Below are positions 10,676 to 20,666 of a DNA stretch of 64,000 nucleotides, piece after piece (the first letter of the stretch is position 1; every line of letters begins with the position of its first letter). Made by a program: the position numbers and the translations under genes. Source of the stretch: Antilocapra americana (taxonomy: Eukaryota; Chordata; Mammalia; Artiodactyla; Antilocapridae); assembly GCA_007570785.1 (NCBI GenBank), contig ML660777.1, positions 8,263,166 to 8,327,165 of the forward strand, written 5' to 3'. The notes below the pieces were generated by a model that saw nothing but the letters and a program-made list of their open reading frames with translations, was not told the origin of the DNA and searched no databases.

Positions 10676-11554
10676 TCAACTGAAATAACCACTTCCCCCC
10701 AACCCCACGCAATGCCAAGGCCAACATGACAAGAACCTAATCTTTCCTAGGGTTCTTCTATTCAAGTATTCCCACAATTCCTGTGGCTGCCTAAAGTGGT
10801 CCATTGAATCAGTCTCCTTGACGCTTGCTGCTTCTACTTCCTGGATAAGAGCAAGAACTCAGGCTTGTTTTCTGCCTCTGCTGGACAGCTCTATACTTTT
10901 GGTTTCTTTCAGCAATATTCGTGGTTACCCTTTAAGTAAACCTATGGTTTTGTGTCTGTGTATTCTGAGACCAGCCACAACATTCCAACGGCTAGAGTAA
11001 TTGCTAGGAAGACTGAGGAAATCAGAGCCACCTGATAGCTTTGTATAAACCCTCTCCTGTGAGGCTGCATGTGATGCAGCAGTCTCTCGGGAAGTGAGAC
11101 AAGATAATCATTTCTAATCCCATCTTCCTTTCTTCTAAGATTGGATTGCACTTGGAGACCATCACTGTCTTTTCCAGAAGTTCTCCAATCTGGGTTGTCT
11201 GAGTCTGAGCATGAAAAAGGAAGAGATCAGAATCCTGCCCAACCCCTTTCCTTCAAAAGTTTCTTGGGCTTTAAGAAAATGGTGATGGAAAGAATACATG
11301 GGGCATCTAATTTTAACCATTCAATAGGGCTTAATAAAAATATCATTTTTGTCAATGATGTCTTCTAGGCAGCCTTTAAGGTCATGGTGAGCACTTCTTA
11401 ATAGCACTCCATGTGGTCTCCATGTTGCCCAAATCACTTGTATTATTTTGCTTCTGTGTTTGTTTGCATTTTCTTTTACCATATGTCTAGAGGCAGTCTT
11501 CTGAGGCAACTACGGTTCTCACTGTATAAGTAATAGGCTTCATGAATGCAGAAC
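10676..11554. other. Unassigned sequence
   Basis: The GC content is somewhat higher than the surroundings (10700-11250), but no known repeat or exon is recognised. Frames of 60-75 codons are present and unremarkable. An LTR or old DNA-transposon origin is possible but unsupported. Confidence 0.4.
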
Positions 11555-11975
11555 TACCTGCAAATAAAATCTGATTAAGAGCCCATATCCAGGATACACA
11601 AACAACTCATAAACTCAGCAACAACACAGAATCCAATAGTTAAAGATTCGAATGGACATTTCATCAAAAAGATATATGGATGTCAAATAAATACATCCAA
11701 AGGAGCTGGATATTGTCATTAAGGAAATACAAATTAAAACTACAATGAGATACTACTACATCTTTTTAGAATAGTTAAAATTAAAAAGGCTGGTTGGTAT
11801 GAATTTGTACCATATAGATTTCTCATACCTCACTTATGGGAACATGTAAAAGGGTATAGTCACTTTAAAAAACAGTTTGAAAATTTCTTTAAAAGTTAAG
11901 CATCCATCAAATATAGGTCCCAGTCATTCCATTACTATGTATTTACATAAGAGAAATGAAAGCGTATATCCTTTC
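11555..11975 (+). mobile_element. Old L1 LINE fragment, end of ORF2
   Basis: The sequence contains diverged forms of typical L1 ORF2 blocks, in order: 'gaatggacatttcatcaaaa' (near 11650), 'aaatacaaattaaaactacaatgaga' (near 11725) and 'cttatgggaacatgtaaaa' (near 11833). These are followed by 'agtcactttaaaaaacagttt'. The frame is lost. Confidence 0.7.
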
Positions 11976-12106
11976 CTGCCTCCTCAGTTATCCCTCTGAA
12001 CACTCTCATGGACCAATAAGGAATACCCTACCCTTTCCCAGTGTGGTAGCAAATGAATCTTCTACTTGTGCTAAGTTGGTCTGAATTAGTCTATCACTAA
12101 AGAAAG

Positions 12107-12284
12107 TCCACCTGCAATTCAGGAGACCCAGGTTCGATCCCTCTGTTGGTAAGATTCCCTGGAGGAGGGCATGGCAATCCACTCCAGTTATCTTGCCTGG
12201 AGAATCACATGGACAGATAAGCCTGGTGGGCTACAATCCATGGGGTCACAAAAAGTCAGACACGACTGAGCGACTAATGTCCAC
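12107..12284 (+). mobile_element. Bov-tA SINE, 5'-truncated, with TSD
   Basis: It starts inside the tRNA-like head ('tccacctgcaattcaggag') and contains the B-box-like 'ggttcgatccc'. It ends with 'agacacgactgagcgacta'. The 8-bp sequence 'aaagaaag' flanks it at 12099-12106 and 12285-12292 as a target-site duplication. Confidence 0.88.
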
Positions 12285-12299
12285 AAAGAAAGATTAAGT

Positions 12300-12540
12300 T
12301 ACTTTAGTTAAAATAACTTTTTTAAAGTAAAATTTTTGAAGCATAACATATAGAGATATGAGTGCACAAACTAATTTTCAAAATGTGAATAGATCTGGAT
12401 AAACAAATTCAGAAATAAAATATATCCTGCACCTGAAAGAATTATCCTCATGTTTCTTGTCTCCCTACTTACCTAGATAACCACTGTCTTAATTTTAAAA
12501 ATCATACATTAGTTTGTCTGTTTTTGAAATTTTTTAGCTC
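12300..12540. mobile_element. L1 3'-UTR-type fragment
   Basis: The order 'gataaccactgtcttaattt ... catacattagtttgtctgtttttgaa' matches an L1M 3'-UTR block seen widely in mammals. It is strongly diverged and its ends are approximate. Confidence 0.5.
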
Positions 12541-12895
12541 AGGGCAATATATGATTAAGAGAAATTGCAACAGGTTCAAGGCAACTCTCTATATCAAGCG
12601 AGACAGACACAAAAGCAGGAAGTTAAGAGAATAGATTTGACCTGAGATTTATGGCTAGGGAAGCATGGTGGGGTTGTTACCAGCACTTGAAATGGATTGG
12701 AATCATAAAAAAAGAAAAAAATATATATATAAAATATTTGAGAGAACTGACCTGCCAAACAAAACACAAGTCTGAACTAAATAGTCTTGTTACTGCTCAA
12801 AGCTTAACCTTCAAACAACAGGCCTCAAGTGAGTTGAGAAAGCTGCTGAGCAACCAACCAGCTCATTTTCCAAACTGCTTATTTTAGATGGAGCC
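12541..12895. other. Unassigned sequence
   Basis: No gene or repeat recognised; a short (TA)n run is present at 12720-12732. Confidence 0.4.
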
Positions 12896-13110
12896 AAGGA
12901 AACAAATGGCTCAGATGGTAAAGAATCCACCTTCAATTCAGGAGACCTAGGTTCAATCCCTGGGTTAGGAAGATCTCCTGGAGGAGGGCATGCCAACCCA
13001 CTCCAGTATTCTTGCCTGGAGAATCCCCTTGGACAGAGGAGCCTGGCAGGCTGCAGTCCACGGGGTTGCAAAGAGTCAAACATGACTGAGCGACTAAGCA
13101 CATATAGCAC
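12896..13110 (+). mobile_element. Bov-tA SINE
   Basis: This is nearly full length. A damaged head carries 'tggctcagatggtaaagaat' (A-box region, near 12908) and 'ggttcaatccctgggtt' (B-box region, near 12950). The body has 'cactccagtattcttgcctgg' and the tail 'catgactgagcgactaagca'. Confidence 0.9.
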
Positions 13111-13331
13111 AAAGAAGCTAAGCAATATACTTGCAATGAAACCAGAGTACTAAGAAGAGTGGACAAGTGAGCAAAATTAGGTCTGCTTTACAGAACATTT
13201 CTCACTTTCAGAGTAAGGAATCCTCACATTTTCCGTTCAATGGGACATTGGAAACACAGGTGCCTGTGACTACTTTGTGGTATTCATTCTACCTCTTCCT
13301 GCTTAAAAATGTTTATTGTTTGTCTTGTTCT

Positions 13332-13391
13332 GCAGTCAGTAAGTTCAGTCACCCAGTCGTGTCTGACTCTTTGTGACCCCATGGACTGCAG
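13332..13391 (-). mobile_element. 60-bp BovB/SINE 3'-end micro-insertion with TSD
   Basis: Only the last 60 bases of a BovB/Bov-A type 3' end are present, in antisense ('cagtcgtgtctgactctttg'). The 10-bp sequence 'gtcttgttct' flanks it at 13322-13331 and 13392-13401. The exact TSD indicates a genuine, extremely 5'-truncated retrotransposition event rather than a leftover of a larger element. Confidence 0.8.
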
Positions 13392-13401
13392 GTCTTGTTC
13401 T

Positions 13402-14170
13402 TGAATTACGACTTTTCAGTATCTACTACACTATAATGGGAAAATAGCTTGTCTTTGAGGTCACCAGTCTCTAGACCTACAAACACTATTTCCAAATTGA
13501 TGTAGAAAACAATACACAACATAAGGCCCAGAGATCCTGGACTTTGAACTCCAACTGTTGACTGGATCGACTCTTGATTGACTGGATTCTTTTGGCAAGG
13601 GCTGAGTATATTATAAGTGTAGAAAGAAAAAAGTGCTGGAATATTTAATGGAGCCAGGGGAGTATACTGTGACAGAGACCAATTTGCCAAACTTTCCATC
13701 TGACATCCAAAAGACATCCATCTTTACTCTTTTTGAAGGGGTCATATATCAAAGCTTGGCTAATGGCAGGTGGTGGGGAAGACACGTGTCACTTCTAAGC
13801 CAAAGCAAAGAAGAGTCTGATTAACTTTTTCCTTGTTGAGGTGACTGAGCAAATTTTTTTTTCCATACGGAATAATTAAATAATGATGGAATCACTATCA
13901 ACCTGGGTTCCTGAGGAACTCTATAAAGTGCAACCTTTTATTTTGTTGAGACACTGGAATTCGGGAGTTAGGTGTCACCACAGTACTACTTAGCCTATTA
14001 TTTCTTATGCAAATGCAGTACTGAATGCATCTTCCATGGCAATGACATTTCTGTCTAGCAATTTTTTCAGAATTTCCAAGGAAGTATTTTTTCCAAGATG
14101 TTTATAACCCAATCCTCTCCCTGCCCTTAGGGATGCCTGAATGAGATGAAAGTGAATGTGGATTTATCAT
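13402..14170. other. Unassigned sequence
   Basis: No recognised repeat or gene. A 103-codon minus-strand frame (13406-13717) shows no known domain and no coding character. I treat it as chance. Confidence 0.4.
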
Positions 14171-14396
14171 TGTTGTTAAGTTGCTAAGTCATGTCCAACT
14201 CTTTGTGACCCCACCGACTACAGCACACCAGTCTTCCTTGTCTTTCATCATCTCCCAGAATTTTCTCAAACTCATGTCAATTGAGTCTGTGATACCATCC
14301 AAACATCTCATCCTCTGTCATCCCCTTCTCCTGCCTTCAATCTTTACCAGCATCAGCTTCTTTTCCAGTGAGTCAGCTCTTCGCATCAGATGGCCA
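14171..14396 (-). mobile_element. BovB 3'-end fragment, antisense
   Basis: It begins with a SINE-like tail ('gttgttaagttgctaagtc') and continues with BovB body blocks: 'catctcatcctctgtcatcc', 'tctttaccagcatcag' and 'cgcatcagatggccaa'. It is truncated at 14396. No clear TSD. Confidence 0.88.
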
Positions 14397-14809
14397 AGAA
14401 AACAGAAGGGCACTGCCCTTATTCCCAAAGCTTATACATCCTGAGAAACTGGCAATACTATATGATATAAATCAGAAGGAGGCAGAAATACACTCATCTC
14501 AAGATAGCCAGAATGCCTCCTTTTTAGGATCTGCAGAGAACCACCTGATCAAATTGTTCCTAGTGCCTTGAGATAAACTGGTTTGTCTTCCTGTGCCATG
14601 TGACACAGTACTTCAATTTTTCTTTTCAAAATGATCATTGCTCTTGCTGGCTCTGTGATTATCTAATGATTTTCAAAGCTGTTAACATTGTAAAGGATCA
14701 GAATTAGCATTTTTTTCTTTCAAACATACATTTCTCTTTTTCACTTATATTCTTAAATATTTTTTTCCACCATACTAGAATGTAAGCCCCAATGTGCTCA
14801 CATTGAGAG
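14397..14809. other. Unassigned sequence
   Basis: Nothing recognised; pyrimidine-rich around 14700-14765. Confidence 0.4.
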
Positions 14810-15040
14810 AGAGCATGGTATAGTAAAGAGCATAGACCTTCAGGATTTGAATTCATGATCATCACTTCTGCAGCTCTGGGGCACAATATGCAAACATTTG
14901 CTACCTTTGTTCACACATCAGTAAAATAAGTCTAATATTAGTACCGACCTCAAGGGTTGTATTGGGAATTGCATGAGTTAATACATTTAAGACATTTATA
15001 TCAATGTCATTCACATGTTAAGTTCTATAAATGTACCTAC
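14810..15040 (+). mobile_element. MIR SINE
   Basis: A near-complete, diverged MIR. It has an 'agagcatagaccttcaggatttgaattc' head and a 'cagtaaaataagtctaatattagtaccgacctcaagggttgt' core. It ends with 'gcatgagttaatacattt' and 'gttctataaatgta'. Confidence 0.8.
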
Positions 15041-16333
15041 TCCATCAGAGCTTGGATTTTTCTCTATATTGTTCACTAAATTATCCCAGGTAACTGGTAT
15101 ATCGTCTTGTGTATGGCTCAAGGAAATGGTCCAGAGACAAAAATGAATACATATACTTACCATTATAAGAGTAACTATCTTTGTCCACAAACTTGAAAAT
15201 GGCTTCAGATATGTGTGAAGAGTCCTGCAAAACATAAATTTATTCATAGAGTCTTTACAGTAACTACCTTGGTAGTCTTTAATAACATACTATAAATCAG
15301 CAATTTCAGGTATAATTTTCCTGGCTTATCTTTGGAAATGTTCTGTTACTAAGCAGAAAAATCCATCCAATACAGCACCTATTGCCTTAGGATGTAAATA
15401 CTGCAGGATAAATATTTGTTTGCAAGGCTATGAATGAGGCATTAAAACAACTCATCATCCTGATGAGTAATAACTGATAATGATTCTTGCTATCTATTAT
15501 GGAACGGAAATGTTATTGCATTGTTTGGATAAGGCTCTTGAAGCTAAGTACACAATGTTCTTTACTCACTTTGTGCTCTACCCTCTTTTTCTCTGACCAG
15601 ACAAAATACTGAAAGCAAATCATGCACACACACATACACACACACCCATCACTGTTATTGATCAGTGGAGTGTTCTCTAGTGTAAAAGACAAAACATTTG
15701 TTTTATGCTGATGTAAGTTAAATAACGAAACCTCCATTATCCACTGTAGGAAATAACTTTATCTTGTTACACCCACTCTTTGATTCCACTTTGTTATGAC
15801 TTTCAACTTAACAAGAGGATGACGGAAGCAAGGAAGACAGAAAATGTCAATTCATCTGAATTCTGATTCACATTTTAAACTGTTGAGACTTAGCCAGAGG
15901 GAGGATAAAAAGACAAGAAAATTAGGGTTAAAATCAGAAGCTAACTGAAGCTTCAGTCTTTACCTGGCTTAAATTTATTTGGACTATGTAAACCTCCATT
16001 ACTACAGACAATTAACAGTTTCTAAATTGAGGATTCCATTTATTTGGTGTAGCATTTAAGATTTCTTAGGCTTTAAATTCTTAGACCCAAATATGCTACT
16101 AGTAGAAAGTAGAGAATGCAGCCTATTCTGTGGTAACAATTTGGAACTTAGCTGGAAGACAAATTCCAAATGAAAGTATCATTTTCTCAATGCTGCTCAT
16201 GGCTTAAAGGAAAGGTGTAATTACAAGAACAAGGCTAAATGTGAATACTGCATAAAACTTCTTGACTGGAAATAGGAGAAGCCTACAGAAAAAGTCATAT
16301 TCTAATGAACCTTTATCTTTATTTGGAAAAAAG
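15041..16333. other. Unassigned sequence
   Basis: No repeat recognised except a short (CA)n-rich run near 15620-15645. A possible exon-like segment at 15161-15224 is listed separately. Confidence 0.4.
15161..15224 (-). other. Exon-like segment with consensus splice sites (candidate only)
   Basis: Read on the minus strand, a 64-base open segment begins right after 'atgttttgcag' and ends right before 'gtaagtatat'. Its translation contains the string EAIFKFVDKDSYSYN. The donor is perfect, but the polypyrimidine tract upstream of the acceptor is weak. I do not recognise a parent protein and no other exon candidate supports it. Chance pairing of AG and GTAAGT is a serious alternative in 64 kb of DNA. 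Confidence 0.15.
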
Positions 16334-16540
16334 TTGTTTAATTGTTAAGTTGTGTCCGACTGTTTTGTGACCCCATGGATTGAAGCTCACCAGGCTCCTC
16401 TTGTCCCTGGGATTCTCCAGGCAAGAATACTGTAGTGAGTTGTCATTTCCTACTCCAGAAGATCTTCCCAGCCCAGGGACTGAACCCGCATCTCCTGCAT
16501 TGGCAGTTTTCTTTACCATTGAGCCACCCTGAGAAGCCCT
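16334..16540 (-). mobile_element. Bov-tA SINE, antisense, with imperfect TSD
   Basis: It reads from the tail ('ttgttaagttgtgtccgac') to the head ('ctttaccattgagccaccctgagaagccc'). Flanks 'tttggaaaaaag' (left) and 'ttttgaaaaaag' (right) form an imperfect target-site duplication. Confidence 0.9.
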
Positions 16541-16597
16541 TTTGAAAAAAGAGGTCAGTGTTAATCTAAAACAATTCCTAAACTCTAGTGTGAATTA

Positions 16598-16802
16598 TGG
16601 GGTTTCTCTGGTGGCTCAGCAGTAACAGATCCAACTCAGGAGAAACGGGTTTTATCCCTGTATTGGGAAGATCCCCTGGAGAAAGAAATGGCAGCTCACT
16701 CCAAGATTCTTGCCTGGGACAAGAGGACAGAGGAGCATGGCAGGCTACAAACTATGGGATCACAGAAGAATCAGACATGACTTAGCAACTCAACAACAAC
16801 AA
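16598..16802 (+). mobile_element. Bov-tA SINE with TSD
   Basis: The head 'ggtttctctggtggctcagc' is followed by a SINE body and a (CAA)n tail. The 9-bp sequence 'tgtgaatta' flanks it at 16589-16597 and 16803-16811. It lies only about 60 bp from the previous SINE, in opposite orientation. Confidence 0.92.
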
Positions 16803-16944
16803 TGTGAATTACAGTTAGAGATTTTAAGGCATCTGCTATGCAACATCTACAAGCTTTGGAGGAACTAGGTGTTTGCCTTTCTTCCTTTTATTTACTGATT
16901 TTATAAGAGTTACTTCTAAGTTGGCCTCAAGCCAGACTTTGTCT

Positions 16945-16972
16945 CACACACACACACACACACACACACACA
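16945..16972. repeat. (CA)14 microsatellite
   Basis: An uninterrupted CA dinucleotide array of 28 bases. It is a potentially polymorphic marker. Confidence 0.97.
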
Positions 16973-17739
16973 AAGAACATTTTGAAAAGTATTAAATTTA
17001 ATTTGCATTTTAATAAAAGGCATCTTATTAGTCAGAACTGAAGGAATTAGGTAAGTTTCCTTTCATCCAAGATGCTTCCACTCAAGGTGCCTCCAATGTG
17101 GCAAAACCTCCTATTCATTTTACTTTACAGACATGTTACTTGAAACAACAAGAAGCCAGTAATTAATTGACGTATTTCCCCACTCCACTTGATAAGGAGT
17201 ATTTTAGAGCAAAAAGACAAATCAAACAAAAGTAACCAAGTATCAGGTTTTATAGAGGAAAAAAGTACTAACTTCTAGGTTATAACCGAAGAACTGTTTG
17301 GGCAAGACTCAAACATACACAGTCTATGTGTGCAGAAAAGCCTGAAAATTAATTATCAGGTAATGAACCACCCTTGACTTCAAGGAAAACCAATCTGAGT
17401 CATGAAAAACATTTATTTAATAAAATCAAATTTATAAGATAAAAAATGCAACTATAAACCCTTTCTTGAGAAAATTCAGTTGAATGGATCATTTCTATTT
17501 TATCAATATATAGGCTAAAAAAAGTTTGCTGCAAGCAATATGCAATCTGGTTTATTGATTAATAATATTTCATTTTGAATTTCAGGAATAACTACATTTC
17601 CATTGCTATTTAGCTTTACTTTAGTTACTCTTTCATTTATTCATTCATACATATATTCAATAAATAGCAATCACCCGAATGAGGCACATATTCTATAGGG
17701 AAATAATCTAGTCTATATACTTACTTAGTTTTTATTGTT
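16973..17739. other. Unassigned sequence with a possible L2 end
   Basis: Mostly AT-rich and unassigned. The stretch 17630-17700 ('catttattcattcatacat ... tcaataaatagcaat ... gaggcacata') resembles the reverse complement of an L2 3' end, but it is too short to call firmly. Confidence 0.35.
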
Positions 17740-18010
17740 GCAATAAAATTTTTCATGTATTTGGAAAAGCATACTGAATAGCACAATGAAAAAACATATA
17801 GTAATAAGTAAGTCTCAATAGCAGTTAATATTTTGCTATATTTTCTTTAAAAAATATGTTGTATAAGTATAAAGCAAATTATAGACATGTTTCCAACTCT
17901 CAATATTTTACCACAAAATATTTACTAACATAAATAACAAAAGAATTTCAAACTGACCACATTACCACTATTATACATAAAATAGTTTATGAGAGAATAT
18001 AAAAATGTTT
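17740..18010. mobile_element. L1 3'-UTR-type fragment
   Basis: The order 'ttaatattttgctatatttt', 'atgttgtataagtataaagcaaattatagaca' and 'accacattaccactattata' matches a familiar L1M 3'-UTR segment. Ends are approximate. Confidence 0.5.
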
Positions 18011-18158
18011 TCATATGGTAGTTCTATTTTAAGTATTTTCTTGTCTTTCTCCACTGGCCAAGAACACCGGTAGATTGCTGAAAGTATGTAATCATCCTGT
18101 TTTCTTCCTGATGTCATATGAAATATTTCAAAATTTATCTTTAATTGCAATGTTAATT

Positions 18159-18199
18159 GTTTTGTAGTTATTCATTACCAAAGTGTTTTGTAGTTATTC
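18159..18199 (+). repeat. 25-bp-period direct duplication
   Basis: 'gttttgtagttattca' occurs at 18159-18174 and again at 18184-18199. It is a short local tandem duplication just upstream of the BovB insertion. Confidence 0.85.
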
Positions 18200-18250
18200 A
18201 AAACCAAAGTTTTGTTTCTGGTTTGCTGAGAGATATTTCTTCAACAGTAT

Positions 18251-18586
18251 GTGAGCTGTGAAATTCCAGATATTCAAGGTGGGTTTAGAAAAGCAGAGGA
18301 ACGAGAGATCAAATTGTCAAAATCCGTTGGATCATCGAGAGAAAAAGCAAGAGAGTTCCAGAAACATCTGCTCCACTTTACTGACTATGGCAAAGCTTTT
18401 GACGGTGTGAATCACAATAAACTGTGGAAAATTCTGAAAGAGGTGGGAATACCAGACCACCTGACCTACCTCCTGAGAAATTGGTATGTAAGTCAAGAAG
18501 CAACAGTTAGAACTGGACATGGAACAACAGACTGGTTCCAAATAGGTAGAAGAGTATGTCAAGGCTGTATATTGTCACCCTGTTAA
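18251..18586 (+). pseudogene. BovB reverse transcriptase remnant, fingers/palm part
   Basis: A 111-codon frame with recognisable RT motifs: 'DYGKAFDGVNHNKLWKIL' (the first catalytic-aspartate region), 'GIPDHLTYLLRNWY' and 'RVCQGCILSPC'. It ends at a premature TAA where the ancestral element reads on. The RT palm is therefore split, and no active enzyme can be made. Confidence 0.85.
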
Positions 18587-18703
18587 TTTAACTTCTATGC
18601 AGAGTACATCATGAGAAACACTTGACTGGAAGAAACACAAGCTGGAATCAAGATTGCTGGGAGAAATATCATTAACTTCAGATATGCACATGACACGACC
18701 CAG

Positions 18704-19453
18704 ATGGCAGAAAGTGAAGAGGAACTAAAGAGCCTCTTGATGAAAGTGAAGGGGGAGAGTGGAAAAATTGGCTTAAAACTCAACATTCAGAAAACTAAGA
18801 TCATGACATCTGGTCTCATCACTTCATGGCTAATAGACGGGGAAACAATGGAAAGAATGAAAGACTTTATTTTGGGGGGTTCCAAAATCACTGCAGATGG
18901 TGATTGCAGCCATGAAATTAAAAGACACTTGCTCCTTGAAAGGAAAGTTATAACCAATCTAGACAGCATATTAAAAAGCAGAGACATTACTTTGCCAACA
19001 AAGGTCCATCTAGTCAAAGCTATGGTTTTTCCAGTGGTCATGTATGGATGTGAGAGTTGGACTACAAAGAAAGCTAAGTGTCAAAGACTTGATGCTTTTG
19101 AACTGTGGTGTTGGAGAAGACTCTTGAGAGTTCCTTGGACTGCAAGGAGATCCAACCAGTCCATCCTAAAGGAAATCAGTCCTGAATATTCATTGGAAGG
19201 ACTGATGATGAAGCTGAAACTGCAATACTTTGGTCACCTAATGCGAAGAATTGACTCATTGGAAAAGCCCCTGTTGCTGGGAAAGATTGAAAGCAAGAGG
19301 AGAAGGGGACAACAGAAGATGAGATGGTTGGATGGCATCCCTGATTCAATGGACATGAATTTGAGTAAACTCCAGGAGTTGGTGATGAAAAAGGAGGCCT
19401 GGTGTGCTGCAGTTCATGGGGTCGCAAAGAGTCAGATACAACTGAATGACTGA
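18704..19453 (+). pseudogene. BovB ORF remnant, C-terminal 249 codons
   Basis: The longest open frame of the window. It starts just after the mutated YAHD box with '[18 protein letters not shown]'. It continues through 'LNIQKTKIM', '[18 protein letters not shown]', '[15 protein letters not shown]' and '[18 protein letters not shown]' to the normal C-terminal region ending '...[10 protein letters not shown]'. This segment is intact to the natural stop but lacks the palm and endonuclease, so it is a retrotransposon fossil. Confidence 0.9.
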
Positions 19454-19490
19454 GCTGAACTGAACTGAAAGAGATATTTCAGATGTTAAG

Positions 19491-19707
19491 TGAAAAGCGA
19501 AAGTGAAGTTGCCCATTCATGTCTGACTCTTTGCAACCCCATGGACTGTAGTCTGCAACGCTCCTCTGTTCATGGAATTTTCCAGAAAGAGTACTGGAGA
19601 GGCTTGCCACTTGCTTCTCCAGGGTATTTTCCCGACCTAGCTATTGAACCTGGGTTTCCCACATTGTAGGCAGACACTTTACCAACTGAGCCACGAAGGA
19701 AGCCCGT
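19491..19707 (-). mobile_element. Bov-tA SINE abutting BovB copy 3, with TSD
   Basis: Antisense SINE from the tail ('agttgcccattcatgtctgac') to the head ('taccaactgagccacgaaggaagccc'). The 13-bp flanks 'ttcagatgttaag' (19478-19490) and 'ttcacatgttaag' (19708-19720) differ at one base. The left flank overlaps the BovB target-site duplication, so the SINE landed immediately next to the BovB 3' end. Confidence 0.92.
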
Positions 19708-19734
19708 TTCACATGTTAAGTTTTAGCAAATACT

Positions 19735-20330
19735 TTTTCTGTAAATATTGGGCTAATCATATTTCCTCTTCTTCATTTCATTAATACAATGAATTATAAC
19801 TTTAGACATTTTCAAATATTAAAATTATAACACGATTGACTCACTTTTCTTATAACATGTTATTTTCATCTGTTTCTTGATTTAATTTGCTAATATTTTA
19901 TGCAGCAATTTTGTAACTATGCCAATCAGGAGATAGGACTTTGCTATTACTTTTAGTTTTCCTGCCATCTTTTGTTATCAAGATTGTATTAGATGCATAA
20001 AATAAGGCAGAAATTGTCCTTCTCCTTTCCATTCTCTGGAAGAATTCATGGAAGATTGAAAATGTTTAATCTTAGTTAATAAACATCTGGACCTAGAGAA
20101 GCCATCTGGAACTGGAGATTTCTTTGTGGGTTTGTTTATAATTGCAGATTAAGTTTAATTAACAGATAGGGAACTACTAATTTTTGCATTTACTTTGCAT
20201 AAAATTCAGCAAGGAATTTCTCCACTTTATCTATTGACATAGAGTTCATGATATTCTCATTGTATGTTTGTACATTCTGTAGTTGTATTACCTTTCTTTC
20301 ATTTCAAAAACTGATCATTTAGGAATTCTT
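19735..20330 (-). mobile_element. Old L1 ORF2 fragment, antisense
   Basis: The T-rich strand carries antisense L1 ORF2-like blocks such as 'tttgttatcaagattgtatta' (near 19973), 'ctctggaagaattcatgga' (near 20034) and 'ataaaattcagcaaggaattt' (near 20200). It is strongly diverged. This piece and those at 20445-20665 and 22065-23714 probably belong to one L1 domain split by later insertions. Confidence 0.6.
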
Positions 20331-20444
20331 TCTCTCTCTTTTTCCAGCTGCACCAAGTAGTTTGCAGTGGAGCCGAGGATTATATCTGGGTTCCTCAGCA
20401 GTGAAAGTGCAGAGTCCTAATCACTAGATTGTCAAGGAATTCCC
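20331..20444 (-). mobile_element. CHR-type (cetartiodactyl tRNA-Glu) SINE, antisense
   Basis: The blocks 'tgggttcctcagcagtgaaagtgcagagtcctaatcactag' and 'tcaaggaattccc' match the antisense head of CHR-2-type SINEs of even-toed ungulates and whales. Only the head half is present. Confidence 0.75.
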
Positions 20445-20665
20445 TCTCCTTTTTCCTTGAGTCTCACAAATCTTTGATCGAAGAAACAGTATTTGATTCT
20501 ATTCATCATATCTAGAGTCTGCTTTTTTATTTTACTAATTTCAGTTTAATTTTCCAAAATATGGGTAGTCTCTGGCTATCTTTTTATTATGGGTTTCTAA
20601 CATTTCAATTGTGTTATAAAAATAGACTATTAATTTTTCAACTATATATTTAATATTTTGCTATA
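20445..20665 (-). mobile_element. Old L1 fragment, antisense (continuation)
   Basis: Diverged T-rich sequence that continues the L1-like stretch on the far side of the CHR SINE. Individual motifs are weak, and the assignment rests mainly on context. Confidence 0.4.
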
Positions 20666-20666
20666 T

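Larger units (their letters stand above)
18240..19469 (+). mobile_element. BovB LINE copy 3, sense, with 11-bp TSD
   Basis: This 5'-truncated BovB begins within the RT fingers and runs to the '(ctgaa)n' tail ('gagctgaactgaactgaa'). The 11-bp 'agagatatttc' flanks it exactly at 18229-18239 and 19470-19480. A stop lies after 'GCILSPC' (18584) and the YADD box has become YAHD (near 18682), so the catalytic aspartate pair is lost. Two long open stretches survive and are listed separately. Confidence 0.95.

Noticed and set aside
12811..13166. Minus-strand frames with 'SLQPRGLQPARLLCPRGFSRQEYWSG'-like peptides
   Set aside because: These are translations of an antisense Bov-tA SINE; the same peptide appears at other SINEs (for example 24781-25002 and 43293-43517).
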